This document shows, piece by piece, positions 29,277 to 39,040 of a stretch of 64,000 nucleotides of DNA; position 1 is the stretch's first letter; the number at the start of each line of letters is the position of its first letter. The position numbers were made by a program, and so were the translations under genes. This DNA is from Histomonas meleagridis (taxonomy: Eukaryota; Parabasalia; Tritrichomonadida; Dientamoebidae). A model generated the notes under the pieces. The model had not been told where the DNA came from, ran no database searches, and saw only the letters and a list, made by a program, of their open reading frames with translations. The stretch lies in NCBI GenBank assembly GCA_020186115.1, contig WSYJ01000134.1, positions 186,001 through 250,000 on the forward strand, given 5' to 3'.

Positions 29277-31259
29277 TATATTTTGAATTTCCAAATCATT
29301 AAAATAAATTTCGAATAAAACAAATAAATATCTTTAGCGTTAATATCAATTCCTTCTTGTTCGAGAAGTAATTTAACTATTTCTGTATGGCCATTTTCAG
29401 ATGCTATCATTAGTGCTGTATTAAATAATTTAAATAATTTCCAAATATTATTTTGAAATATCAAATTATTAAAATAAATATTAAATAAAACAAATAAATA
29501 GTTTTAGCGTTAATATCAATTCCTTCTTGTTCAAGAAGCAATTTAACTATTTCTGTATAACCTTCATCAGATGCTCTAATAAGTGCTGTTCTAAATAATT
29601 TAAATAATTTCCAAATATTATTTTGAATTTCCAAATTATTAAAACAAATGTTAAATAAAACAAATAAATAGTTTTAGCGTTAATATCAATTCCTTCTTGT
29701 TCAAGAAGTAATTTAACAATTTCTGTATGGCCATTCTCAGATGCTATCATAAGTGCTGTATTAAATAATTTAAATAATTTCCAAATATTATTTTGGAATA
29801 GAAATTTTGAATAAAATAAATAAATATCTTTAGCGTTAATATCAATTCCATCTTGTTCAAGAAGTAATTTAACTATTTCTGTATAACCATTTCTAGATGC
29901 ATGTATAAGTGCTGTCCAAAATATTATAAATAATTTCCAAATATTATTTTGAAATATGAAATTATTAAAATAAATAATATTTTTAGCATTAATATCAATT
30001 CCTTCTTGTTCGAGAAGTAATTTAACTATTTCTGTATAACCATTTGCAGATGCTTCCATAAGTGCTGTCCATAATATTTTAAATAATTTCCAAATATTAT
30101 TTTGAAATATAAAATTATTAAAACAAATATTAAATAAAACAAATAAATAGTTTTAGCATTGATGTCAATTCCTACTTGTTCGAGAAGTAATTTAACTATT
30201 TCTGTATGACCATTTTCAGATGCAAAAATAAGTGCTGTCCATAATATTTTAAATAATTTCCAAATATTATTTTGAAATAAGAAATTATTATAACAAATAT
30301 TAAATAAAACAAGTAAATAGTTTTAGCATTGATGTCAATTCCTACTTGTTCAAGAAGTAATTTAACAATTTCTGTATGACCATTTGAAGATGCTCTCATA
30401 AGTGCTGTTTTAAATAATTTAAATAATTTCCAAATATTATTTTGAAATATAAAATTATTAAAATTAATATCAAATAAAACAAATAAATATTTTTAGCATT
30501 AACTTCAATTCCTTCTTGTTCAAGAAGTAATTTAACTATTTCTGTATGACCATTTGAAGATGCCAATATAAGTGCTGTATTAAATAATTTAAATAATTTC
30601 CAAATATTATTTTGAAATATAAAATTATTAAAAATTAATATCAAATAAAACAAATAAATATTTTTAGCATTAACTTCAATTCCTTCTTGTTCAAGAAGTA
30701 ATTTAACTATTTCTGTATGACCATTTGAAGATGCCAATATAAGTGCTGTATTAAATAATTTAAATAATTTCCAAATATTATTTTGAAATATAAAATTATT
30801 AAAATTAATATCAAATAAAACAAATAAATATTTTTAGCATTAACATCAATTCCTACTTGTTCAAAAAGTAATTTAACAATTTCTGTATGACCATTTGAAG
30901 ATGCCAATATAAGTGCTGTATTAAATAATTTAAATAATTTCCAAACATTTTTTTGGAATATTAAATTATTAAAATAAATTTCGAATAAAACAAATAAATA
31001 TCTTTAGTGTTAATATCAATTCCTTCTTGTTCGAGAAGTAATTTAACTATTTCTGTATGACCTTTTTCGGATGCCAATATAAGTTCTGTTTTAAATATTT
31101 TAAATAATTTCCAAATATTATTTTGAAATATCAAATTATTAAAATTAATATCAAATAAAACAAATAAATATTTTTAGCATTAACTTCAATTCCTTCTTGT
31201 TCAAGAAGTAATTTAACTATTTCTGTATGGCCATTTTCAGATGCTATCATAAGTGCTGT
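29277..31259 (-). repeat. Ankyrin locus B array: 12 modules of 90 nt separated by mostly 80-nt spacers
   Basis: Module starts (first base of the Thr codon, minus strand) are 31259, 31089, 30919, 30749, 30578, 30408, 30238, 30068, 29915, 29759, 29589 and 29419. Steps are 170, 170, 170, 171, 170, 170, 170, 153, 156, 170, 170. Every module is open and reads T-A-L-x-x-A-S-x-N-G-x-T-E-I-V-K-L-L-x-E-Q then x-G-I-x-[IV]-N-[AT]-K-[DNT]. Spacers are T-rich, and most leave the next module in another frame; the 63- and 66-nt spacers keep the frame. The modules are very similar to each other, so the array has expanded or been homogenised recently. Translation through the spacers would give hydrophobic sequence (IYLFYLILILIILYFKIIFG). 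Confidence 0.85.
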
Positions 31260-31300
31260 ATTAAATAATTTAAATAATTTCCAAATATTATTTTGAAATA

Positions 31301-32461
31301 TTATATTATTAATATCAATATTATATAAAATTTAGAAATATCTTTAGCATTAACATAAAATCCTTTTTGATTTAGAATGTATGTAACAAGTTCAATGTTT
31401 CCTGAAAATGAAGCAAAAACTAAAATATTTTCTGGAAGTTGATTATTTTTAAGGAAATATTTTACAAGAAAAATATTTCCGATTTTTGCTGCTTCATTAA
31501 TAATATTTTCATTAATTTTCATTCCTTCATTTTCTAAATATGCAAAAATTTCATAATTAAAATATGAAACACATATTACTCCTAATTCTTCTAATTTTTT
31601 AATTTTTTCTAATTTGTTTTCATAAATATACTTAAAGACATCATTTCGATGAAACTTGATTGCAGCTTCACATGCATTATCAAATGTTGAATGATTTTGT
31701 TCACATAAATGAATAATTTCTTCATTTCCACCTGCAACTGCATATTTACCTGCATTTTTTACTTTTGCGCCATTCATAAGTAAATATTTAAAACATTTAA
31801 CTGAAGAAAAAAATGCTGCATAATCAATTAATGTAATCCGAAATTGATTAATGAATGAACATCTTTCATAAATTGATTTTCGAATTATTTGATTAAAATC
31901 AAAATTTGTTTGTGTTGATATTTCTTGAAGTTTTTCTACTTCATCATTTAGAATTATTTTTGCGATTTCATTTGGATTGTGTCCTTCTTTAATTAATTGC
32001 TTATGGAGTACAAGATCATCTTCATCTGATATATCTTCATTAATATGAGCAAAAAATGGTTCGCGTATATTTTGGATGAATTTTGTTTCAAGCAAATTAT
32101 ACTCAATCATGTAATTAAGAAAATAAAATGACTCTTGTGTTTTTTTCTTAAGAAGAAATTGAGAAAATGTATTTATTATTTTTGTGTTGATTTTATTATT
32201 TTCTTCATATTTTTCAATCTCTTGTAATAATCTCAAATATATATCAAAATTATTACTATCAATTAGAAGAGATGTATATATCATTCGGGTTAGAATGATG
32301 TCATAAGACATTGGATATTTTTTACAAAACTTGCTGATAATAAAATTTGATGATTGAGCAAAATTATCTTTATTCAAACCAAAGATTATGTTTTCGAAAG
32401 TTGTAAATGTTTCCCATTCGTTTTGAAATTTCTGGTTTGTTGTTGTTTGCTTTTGGTGCAT
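31301..32461 (-). CDS. Ankyrin protein head (DUF3447-type), locus B
   Basis: 386 codons from ATG 32459-32461 (MHQKQTTTNQKF). The N-terminal helical half (WETFTTFENIIFGLNKDNF, LHKQLIKEGHNPNEIAKIIL) precedes the DUF3447-type ankyrin-like region: CSFINQFRITLIDYAAF, SVKCFKYLLMNGAKV, GKYAVAGGNEEIIHLCEQ. The last module reads SGNIELVTYILNQKGFYVNAKD and ends at 31340. The frame then runs into a spacer and stops. From that last Asp to the next module (31259) is exactly 80 nt, so the frame end at 31301 probably does not mark the protein end if the array is joined. The family is large in trichomonads; targets are unknown. No signal peptide. Confidence 0.8.
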   Translation of the reverse strand: MHQKQTTTNQKFQNEWETFTTFENIIFGLNKDNFAQSSNFIISKFCKKYPMSYDIILTRMIYTSLLIDSNNFDIYLRLLQEIEKYEENNKINTKIINTFSQFLLKKKTQESFYFLNYMIEYNLLETKFIQNIREPFFAHINEDISDEDDLVLHKQLIKEGHNPNEIAKIILNDEVEKLQEISTQTNFDFNQIIRKSIYERCSFINQFRITLIDYAAFFSSVKCFKYLLMNGAKVKNAGKYAVAGGNEEIIHLCEQNHSTFDNACEAAIKFHRNDVFKYIYENKLEKIKKLEELGVICVSYFNYEIFAYLENEGMKINENIINEAAKIGNIFLVKYFLKNNQLPENILVFASFSGNIELVTYILNQKGFYVNAKDISKFYIILILII

Positions 32462-34171
32462 TTTAGAAAAATAATCTACTTTCGATTTGAATAGTTTATA
32501 TTCTAACGAATAAACTACTCAATATTGGCATGTGAATATTCACCTGAACCTCTCAGGAATTTTTATTTTCATTATTTTCGTTCCTTTTCAAATTACTAAA
32601 TCAAATTCCAATAAAATTATACGTAATTTTTATTTTATTTAATTAAAATTCATAAATAATCTTTTCTTTACAAGCATGTATATCGAATATAACTTTTATT
32701 TATTATTTAAATAATATGATAATTTAAAAAAACAACACAAGTAAGTGACATTATATGACACAATCTTAAAAAACGATATCTTGCTATAAAGTGTTTTAAT
32801 ACAAATGAATTCATTCCAGAAAAATTAAAAAAGAATTGTAAATCAGATAATATTTTGCATTACATAAAGGCATTTTTTTGAACACCAGTTTTGTCCTTAT
32901 GTTATTTGAGTATAATAAATAGTGGTAAACATGATCGAACTTTAATTTTAAACAATTCAACCAAGTCGAGTTTGGGCTGTTTGAATACGTATCGTTATTT
33001 TATCATTGCAATTTTTGTGTTTAAACATCAGTTTGAATGTTTCATTCATCTTTCAATGAGAAGGATCTAGATAAATTTAAATGCCCAAAACTCGATGATG
33101 TTTTCCTTTCAAATTTATGACAACAATTTTTCCAATCAAATTTAAATTATTTGAATGAAAATAGATGACATTTTTTATTGATTTGTTTGTTTATTTTGTG
33201 ATTGGGCTTTTTTGACTGGTGTTGATTGATTCAATATCTGTTACCTTATATCATTCAATTCTTTTTCCTTTTAGGTGTTTGATGGTAAATACGAAGTTTC
33301 TCACGCTGTAATTTTTCTATTTCTTTATGCCTATGAGATGTTGTTTTTGTAAATTAATTTAGGAATAAAAATATCCAAAAAAACAATATACGAAGACATC
33401 ACTAAAAAGATGCGATCTGTGGTTTGAATTATACGTTTGTTCATATCCTTAAGTTAATAAATATTTTATTGTGGAATATTTCGCTACAAGCATAAAAAAA
33501 AATCAGCATTCCAAATCTTTACCCAGGCTAGCTCATGCATAATAGACAAATCTTTATTCACATGATAATTGAAACTTAATCAGAATCAAAAAAATTCGCC
33601 AAAATATTTTGTTTTCACAGAGAATCACAAAATATTTTGTATCATCACACATTTTATGCAAAAGATATTGAACGTTCGTGTTTTTATAATAAAAATAATA
33701 TTTTTTAACTTTTTCAGATTTGAAAAACATTTTCATTATTGGAATAAAATCAACCACAGTACATACATTTTGAAACGAATGTATGTCAGCAAAAAATTCA
33801 TCAGTTTAATGAGTTATTCGCTTTGTAAGTTTGCTCGTTTTGGCCTTTTAAATGCGGTTTTTTCTATTTCGAATTTTTGCGAATAGCACTTAGGTATTTT
33901 CTTTCCGAGGCTCTATTGTACAAAAAGCATTACATTCTCAGCAGAAATAAAATTTTTGCTTATTTAATCAATTTGTATTTATTTTTGCAATAATTTGATT
34001 TCACAATTTCGATTTGTTATTTTTCATTAAATTGTATTTCAACGATGATTTCATATTTGTTAACCAGGGTTAGAGTGGTTTATAATATCAATGTTGTAGC
34101 ACATGATGGGGCGCCCCGTTACGATTAACGATACATCGCTCATCGTTTTGTGACGGTTAATAATAGTTAAA
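32462..34171. other. Long gene-poor gap, 1.7 kb
   Basis: AT-rich with no convincing gene; a 105-residue frame at 33569-33886 has no gene-like features. It contains the 17-mer shared with 11920-11936 (at 33503-33519), a GGGGCGCCCC palindrome at 34108-34117 and GTGACGGTTAAT just before the transporter start. Confidence 0.5.
34108..34117. repeat. GC palindrome GGGGCGCCCC
   Basis: Perfect 10-bp palindrome 55 bp before the transporter ATG, the same core as at 26034-26043. Confidence 0.9.
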
Positions 34172-35401
34172 ATGGGAAAAATTCTCAACAAAGCACTCCT
34201 TTATGCAATGATCCTTATGCTCGGAGACATAACATTTGGTTATGTTCTAGTATATCCTTCTCCAGCAATTCCATCAATGCAAGAAACAATGTCAAGTATA
34301 AGTGAACTTGAATACACAATTTATCGTTCAGGTCCAGCATTATCAGCTGTTTTTGGACCATATATAACACTTCTTCTTTTGAAATATACAGGTAGAAAGC
34401 CAACAACATTTATTGTTTCAGTTGCAGGAACAATTTTCTGGCTCATGCTTATAGTCACATACGAACAGATTTTTTGGTATGGCATTATTGTTAGGTTATT
34501 TTTAGGTTTAGTTATGGGTGGTTTTTCACAAATTATTCCAATGTACATTGTTGAATTAGCGCCACCAGAAGCCACAGGATTTTACGGTTCTCTTGGTCAA
34601 TTAGCTATTGCCAGTGGAATTGTAATTTTATATTTAGTTGGTACATATCTTGATTGGCAAAATACAGCTATTGTTGGTGCTTGCATAACAGGCTTACTTT
34701 CTTTTCTTATTTGGCTTGTTCCAGAGTCACCTGCAGTTGCTGAAGCACATTCTTCCATCACACCCACTGAATCAATATTTCAACGTCGTTTTGCAAAGCC
34801 TTTAATTATATGTGTTCTATTAATGTTTTTCCAACAGTTTAGTGGTGTCAATGGTATTTTAACAAATCTTACAACTCTTTTCAACAATGCCGGAATTGAA
34901 ATAGAGTCTGGTATTGCCTCAACCATATCATCACTTGCACAAGTTATATCAGTTTTTTGCGGTGGTTTTGTTATTGAGTTTCTTGGTCGTAAGTTTGCTT
35001 GGGTTGTTTCTCTTATCGGAATTTCGGTTTCTTTGGCACTTTTCTGCTTATCCATAAAAGTGACACTTCCAAGTTGGCTTCCAATTTTAATTGTTTTCTT
35101 GTTTTTACTCTTCTTCGGACTTGGTGCCGGACCACTTCCATGGTTCTTTGTTAACGAACTCATCGAAACCTCAGCAAGAGCACAAGCAAGTTCAATTGTC
35201 GCAAGTTCAAATTGGATTTGCGCATTTTTGGTAATTGCCATTTTCCCAAGTATGCAATCTGCACTTGGAGATTTCTGGTGTTTCATGATATTCATGATAA
35301 TTTCTGTAGTAGGTGCAGTGTTCGGATTATTGTTTTTGCAACAAAAAGTCGACAAATCGCAAGAACAACTAATTAACACACAGTTGATGTCAAACAACTG
35401 A
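34172..35401 (+). CDS. MFS sugar transporter-like protein
   Basis: 409 residues, almost entirely hydrophobic helices (about 12). Sugar-porter signatures are present: GRKP after helix 2 (about 72), PESPA at the end of helix 6 (about 184), QQFSGVNGI in helix 7 (about 221), and LGRK between helices 8 and 9. The helix-10 segment FGLGAGPLPWFFVNEL matches G-x-G-P-x-P-W of hexose transporters. It is shorter than typical (450-500), with short termini. It is probably a plasma membrane glucose or hexose transporter, with facilitated or H+-coupled mode undetermined. GTGACGGTTAATAATAG precedes the ATG and may be a promoter. Confidence 0.9.
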   Translation: MGKILNKALLYAMILMLGDITFGYVLVYPSPAIPSMQETMSSISELEYTIYRSGPALSAVFGPYITLLLLKYTGRKPTTFIVSVAGTIFWLMLIVTYEQIFWYGIIVRLFLGLVMGGFSQIIPMYIVELAPPEATGFYGSLGQLAIASGIVILYLVGTYLDWQNTAIVGACITGLLSFLIWLVPESPAVAEAHSSITPTESIFQRRFAKPLIICVLLMFFQQFSGVNGILTNLTTLFNNAGIEIESGIASTISSLAQVISVFCGGFVIEFLGRKFAWVVSLIGISVSLALFCLSIKVTLPSWLPILIVFLFLLFFGLGAGPLPWFFVNELIETSARAQASSIVASSNWICAFLVIAIFPSMQSALGDFWCFMIFMIISVVGAVFGLLFLQQKVDKSQEQLINTQLMSNN

Positions 35402-36052
35402 AAGATTAGCAACTGATGCTGATTTATTTCTAAACACTAGCTTAATATATTGTAAATTTTAATTGTTTTCGTTGGATTCGGTCTTTACAGAAAGAAATTA
35501 TTTTGTCTTTTTCCAAGAACAAAAGCAGTTCACCAAAAAAATTTAATTTTTTTTTTGTAAAAATTTATACGAAATTTAAAAAACATTTGTATGATTCAAA
35601 ACATCAAATGTTATATTTTTATTGAGATTTCTTATGATATATTTTAATATCTAGAGAATTAATATCAATGTTTTGTTCAAGAAGAATTTGAACTATTTCT
35701 ATAGCTGTTATAAGTGGTGCTTTAATTATTAGTTATAAATTCCAAATTTATTTAATTTATATATATATATATAAATTATATGTTTTAATTAAGGATTTAT
35801 AATGACAATATCAATTCCTTCTTGCTCAAGAAACAATTTAACTATTATTGATTGATTTTTTTCATGCCATTAAAATTACCAAATAAAATAATTTCCAAAT
35901 ATTATTTTGAAACTCCAAATTAACACATTAAACGATTACAAAATAAAAGAAGTAAACATGTTTAATATCAATACCTTCTTAAGCAAAATATCAGATACCG
36001 TTACGTAACCACAAAATTATACGAAGCAATTTATTTTTTCATTTATATTTTC
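35402..36052. other. Intergenic with ankyrin fossils
   Basis: The left part is plain AT-rich DNA; 35640-36000 is degraded ankyrin array (next entry). Confidence 0.6.
35640..36000 (-). pseudogene. Degraded ankyrin modules, two to three copies
   Basis: Minus-strand remnants of the ANK array: GAGAATTAATATCAATG and AATATCAATTCCTTCTTG correspond to the G-I-D-I-N end of modules, and CCAAATATTATTTTGAAACT to a spacer. Modules are shortened, interrupted by a TA-repeat, and contain stops. This is what true decay looks like here, in contrast to loci B and D. Confidence 0.75.
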
Positions 36053-37003
36053 TTACTTATTTTTATTTCTCATTTTAATTCTTTCTTCATTATGTTTCCT
36101 TTCCATTTCTTCTCTTTCCAATTTATGTAATTCCAACAATTCCATATATTCCAAGTCATTTAAAGGTTCATCAAAATCAACTTTTTCTTGTCCAAATTCT
36201 TTTATTAACGAATGGTTTAAAAGTTGTTCTGCCGAAGGGCGATCATTGGCAGGCAACAAACACAAAGTTATAAAGTCAGCGATGACTGGGTCATTCACCT
36301 TAGACAAAGAAAAAGGTAATTGCCCAGACATAAGCTTATTTATTATAGACTTTATATTCTCACATTCACAATAAGGCTCTTCTCCAGTAACAATATCTAA
36401 AATGCACATGCCTAAAGACCAAATATCGGATTTAGTAGTTTTTTCATTAGTTAGATCTTCTGGTGCTGTATATTTTATGTTTCCAACCAAACGATTTTGA
36501 TTAGAATAGAAAAGTATATCTGAAGTAAAATCAATTTTCACAATTTTTTTAAGAGGATCAAATTTAATATCACGACATTCTAAGGTCCCATGAATAATTG
36601 ATGGATTGTGAGTATGAATATAATTAAGGCATTCAAGTATTTGCTTACATATATTGGAAACTAAAGATCTTGTTGGTGAATGAACAAAATCCATGATATA
36701 AGTGTGTGTGAGTTCTTTAACTAAAATTAATGATTTTCGATTTTTAAGTGTCAAGATATCAAAAATCCGTAAAATATTCGGAATAGAAAGTTCTGTTAAA
36801 AATTTAATCTTTTCATATATGTTATTAAAATTGATTTCGTCGGAGAATCGGTCAAAAAAGAATTCTCTTATTTCAACTTCAACATTATTTTCTTTATCAT
36901 ATGCTGAATATATAGGCCCAGTAACAGGACAGGAAATTCGTTCAATTCGTTTATATTTACTTTTTAGATATTTAGGTAAATAGAAGCTTTGTGTCACACT
37001 CAT
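36053..37003 (-). CDS. WNK/NRBP-like pseudokinase
   Basis: 316 residues with a kinase fold but lost catalytic motifs. The glycine loop is absent (ISCPVTGPIYSAYD). The catalytic loop reads IIHGTLECRDIKF (H138, no Asp in the HRD position, no Asn), and DFG is replaced by DFTS (about 158-161). The C-lobe is WNK-like: KYTAPEDLTNEKTTKSDIWSLGMCILDIVTGEEPY then NDRPSAEQLLNHSLI. HG-x-L replacing HRD is typical of NRBP-type pseudokinases related to WNK. It should be inactive and may serve as a scaffold. A charged helical tail (about 270-316) follows. TCACTTTT lies upstream in the opposite orientation at 37014-37021. Confidence 0.8.
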   Translation of the reverse strand: MSVTQSFYLPKYLKSKYKRIERISCPVTGPIYSAYDKENNVEVEIREFFFDRFSDEINFNNIYEKIKFLTELSIPNILRIFDILTLKNRKSLILVKELTHTYIMDFVHSPTRSLVSNICKQILECLNYIHTHNPSIIHGTLECRDIKFDPLKKIVKIDFTSDILFYSNQNRLVGNIKYTAPEDLTNEKTTKSDIWSLGMCILDIVTGEEPYCECENIKSIINKLMSGQLPFSLSKVNDPVIADFITLCLLPANDRPSAEQLLNHSLIKEFGQEKVDFDEPLNDLEYMELLELHKLEREEMERKHNEERIKMRNKNK

Positions 37004-37471
37004 CCTTTTAGTGTCACTTTTATGAATTTAATAGCATTAAAATCTTTCAAAACAGGAAAATATTCTAATTTGAAGGAATTCATCAATAAAAATCAAATGT
37101 GTTTTTAAAGCCATATAATTTATTATTTATAATAACTTTTATTTAAACGAATACATATGCGCAAATTGTGGAATGCTTCATCACTTTCAATTCCTTTTTA
37201 AAAAACATAACAAATCTTCTTGATTTTCCCAGTTTATTATACTTCTTATATTTGATCAATTTATCATTATTCCATAGTATTTCAAATATTTCTATATATC
37301 CTTTTCTTCTGGCAATCACTTATAAAATTTCAAAGTTTTAGATGGAAGAAAGCGAATGAAAGGAAGATGTACATGCCGATAGCAAATTTTGATCGGCTCG
37401 CTTACAAAAAGTTTCATTGTGCCTTGATGTGACGATAGCTTTAAACAAACCAATTCCCTTTTCCTCACTAA
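37004..37471. other. Divergent gap with ankyrin fragment
   Basis: Between the pseudokinase and the CENP-C-like gene. Holds an ankyrin fossil at about 37200-37335. Confidence 0.5.
37200..37335 (-). pseudogene. Single ankyrin module fragment
   Basis: Minus strand encodes IARRKGYIEIFEILWNNDKL, aligned with the module core (x-A-S-x-N-G-x-x-E-I-V-K-L-L), with no head and no neighbours. Confidence 0.5.
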
Positions 37472-38710
37472 ATGAGAAGTGAGAACGAATTTTCGAATTC
37501 TTATGAAGAAGAAAATGATTCTGACAGCTACTCATTCGAAACGCGAAAGATTGATGCTGATGGTTTTGATGATATCGATTATTTTTGGAATATGGAGATA
37601 GCAAAGAAAACGCAAGGCTCCCCATTATCAAGCAAAGTACTTGCATCACTTAGCTTCAAAAAAAAAGGAATCCAAGAAAAAACAAAAACAAAGAAAATGA
37701 TAAAGGAACTACCTAAACCAGATTTCTTACCTACAGACCAGCCTTGGGGAGATAGCTTTAAGCAAGAAAAGACAGCTCACCCACTAAAAGAAGAAATTTA
37801 TCAATGCGAACATTTTCCAGATCAAAACGCAAAAGAAAAAGAAGACAGCCTCACTTCAGAAAGTGATCTTCTTGAGGGTTTAGATACATCAAACTCCCCT
37901 GAATATATGTCAAAATCAAAATCATCAAGGAAAATAAAAAGGACAAAGCCAACAACAGAAGCAGAACACCACAGCTCAAGTGCAACCAAAGGAAAAAATG
38001 AAGAAAGCAATTCTGATTACATGTCAAAAAGCGCATTTCGCTTAACAGAAAATACAAAAGTAACCAAAAGAACAAAAACTACAGCGCCAAAACCATCAAA
38101 ACCAGAGCCTTTAATTCGATCAGAAGTAAATACAAAAATCGAATTACAATCAAAACCTCCAAACGAAACAACCACAGAAACAAAGCCAAATCAACGAACA
38201 AAGTGTAAGACAAAAGTTTCACCAAAATCAAATTCATCAGATAACACCATTCAAAAAGACGTTACAAGAAATGACGACCAAAACGATGACAATGATCTCC
38301 CAATTGCACTCAGACGTAAAAAACGTATTCATCTTAAACCACTTCGTTATTGGCTTGGCGAGAAGCTCGTTTACAAACCGGATGATTCAGGACTTTACTC
38401 GATTGAAAAAGTGGTGAAGGTCAAAACCGAAACCGCCAAAGCCACAACCGCTGTAAAAGTGCCCAAAACAAAAAAGAAGATAACAATACCTATAAATGAG
38501 TCATATGAACTGCCTACTGAAGATTTCCCACGTGAGATAATGCATATTAAGGGCATTGGAGTTATAAAGTATAATAAGAGGAATATAAAAATTGCATCAT
38601 CAAATGTCAAGAAACATCCATCGTTCACAATTCCGGCGAATCGGTCGTGCACCATCCGGAACACAAGTGAAAACTCTTCTTTTCGGGTACTTATTTCATG
38701 TTTGAGCTGA
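37472..38710 (+). CDS. CENP-C/Mif2-like centromere protein
   Basis: 412 residues. The N-terminal two thirds are disordered and charged (acidic SYEEENDSDSYSFE start, then many Lys/Thr/Ser/Pro). At about 280-301 is RRKKRIHLKPLRYWLGEKLV, matching the CENP-C motif that binds the centromeric nucleosome (R-R-S-x-R-x-x-x-x-P-L-x-Y-W). The C-terminus (about 342-412) contains GIGVIKYNKRNIKIASSNVK and SFTIPANRSCTIRNTSENSSF, consistent with the cupin dimerisation domain of Mif2/CENP-C. The order motif then cupin is diagnostic. It should link CenH3 nucleosomes to the kinetochore. The start is ATG 37472 and no signal peptide is present. Confidence 0.85.
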   Translation: MRSENEFSNSYEEENDSDSYSFETRKIDADGFDDIDYFWNMEIAKKTQGSPLSSKVLASLSFKKKGIQEKTKTKKMIKELPKPDFLPTDQPWGDSFKQEKTAHPLKEEIYQCEHFPDQNAKEKEDSLTSESDLLEGLDTSNSPEYMSKSKSSRKIKRTKPTTEAEHHSSSATKGKNEESNSDYMSKSAFRLTENTKVTKRTKTTAPKPSKPEPLIRSEVNTKIELQSKPPNETTTETKPNQRTKCKTKVSPKSNSSDNTIQKDVTRNDDQNDDNDLPIALRRKKRIHLKPLRYWLGEKLVYKPDDSGLYSIEKVVKVKTETAKATTAVKVPKTKKKITIPINESYELPTEDFPREIMHIKGIGVIKYNKRNIKIASSNVKKHPSFTIPANRSCTIRNTSENSSFRVLISCLS

Positions 38711-39040
38711 AAATTGAAATTTGCATAATATATTTTCATATAATATAATTGTTATTAATAAATGTTTATGTTTTTTAATTTTATAATCGAAAAATTTTAA
38801 TAATTCTTAATCATATTGATCTCAACTAATTCTGATTTTTATGATTTCTTCTGAATAATTATGTTCTTGAGGATACAGCAAATAGTTTAATAGACTAAAA
38901 ACTTGAGTTATTCCTTAAACACGAAGAAATTCATCAAAAAATCTTTGCAATGATCACTTTTCAAAAAGTTCTTAACTTTCATTTGGACAGTTATTTGAAC
39001 ACAAATTTCAGATGGCGGTTTCGGTTGAACATATCGCTTC
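38711..39040. other. Intergenic with initiator-like motif
   Basis: TCACTTTT at 38954-38961, otherwise AT-rich. Confidence 0.4.
38954..38961 (+). promoter_or_regulatory. TCACTTTT initiator-like motif of the BspA-like gene
   Basis: Located 79 bp upstream of ATG 39041, same orientation. Confidence 0.4.

Noticed and set aside
29277-31259. CRISPR array (regular 170-bp repeats and spacers)
   Set aside because: Repeat unit codes for ankyrin modules; the context is eukaryotic, and both module and spacer are alike between units.
29276-31300. Programmed ribosomal frameshifting through the ankyrin spacers
   Set aside because: The spacers of locus D contain stops within the first codons, so a simple frame shift cannot explain reading through; long-range translational bypass is kept only as a minor alternative.
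33569-33886. 105-residue frame
   Set aside because: Low-complexity Phe/Lys/Asn composition as expected from AT-rich noncoding DNA.
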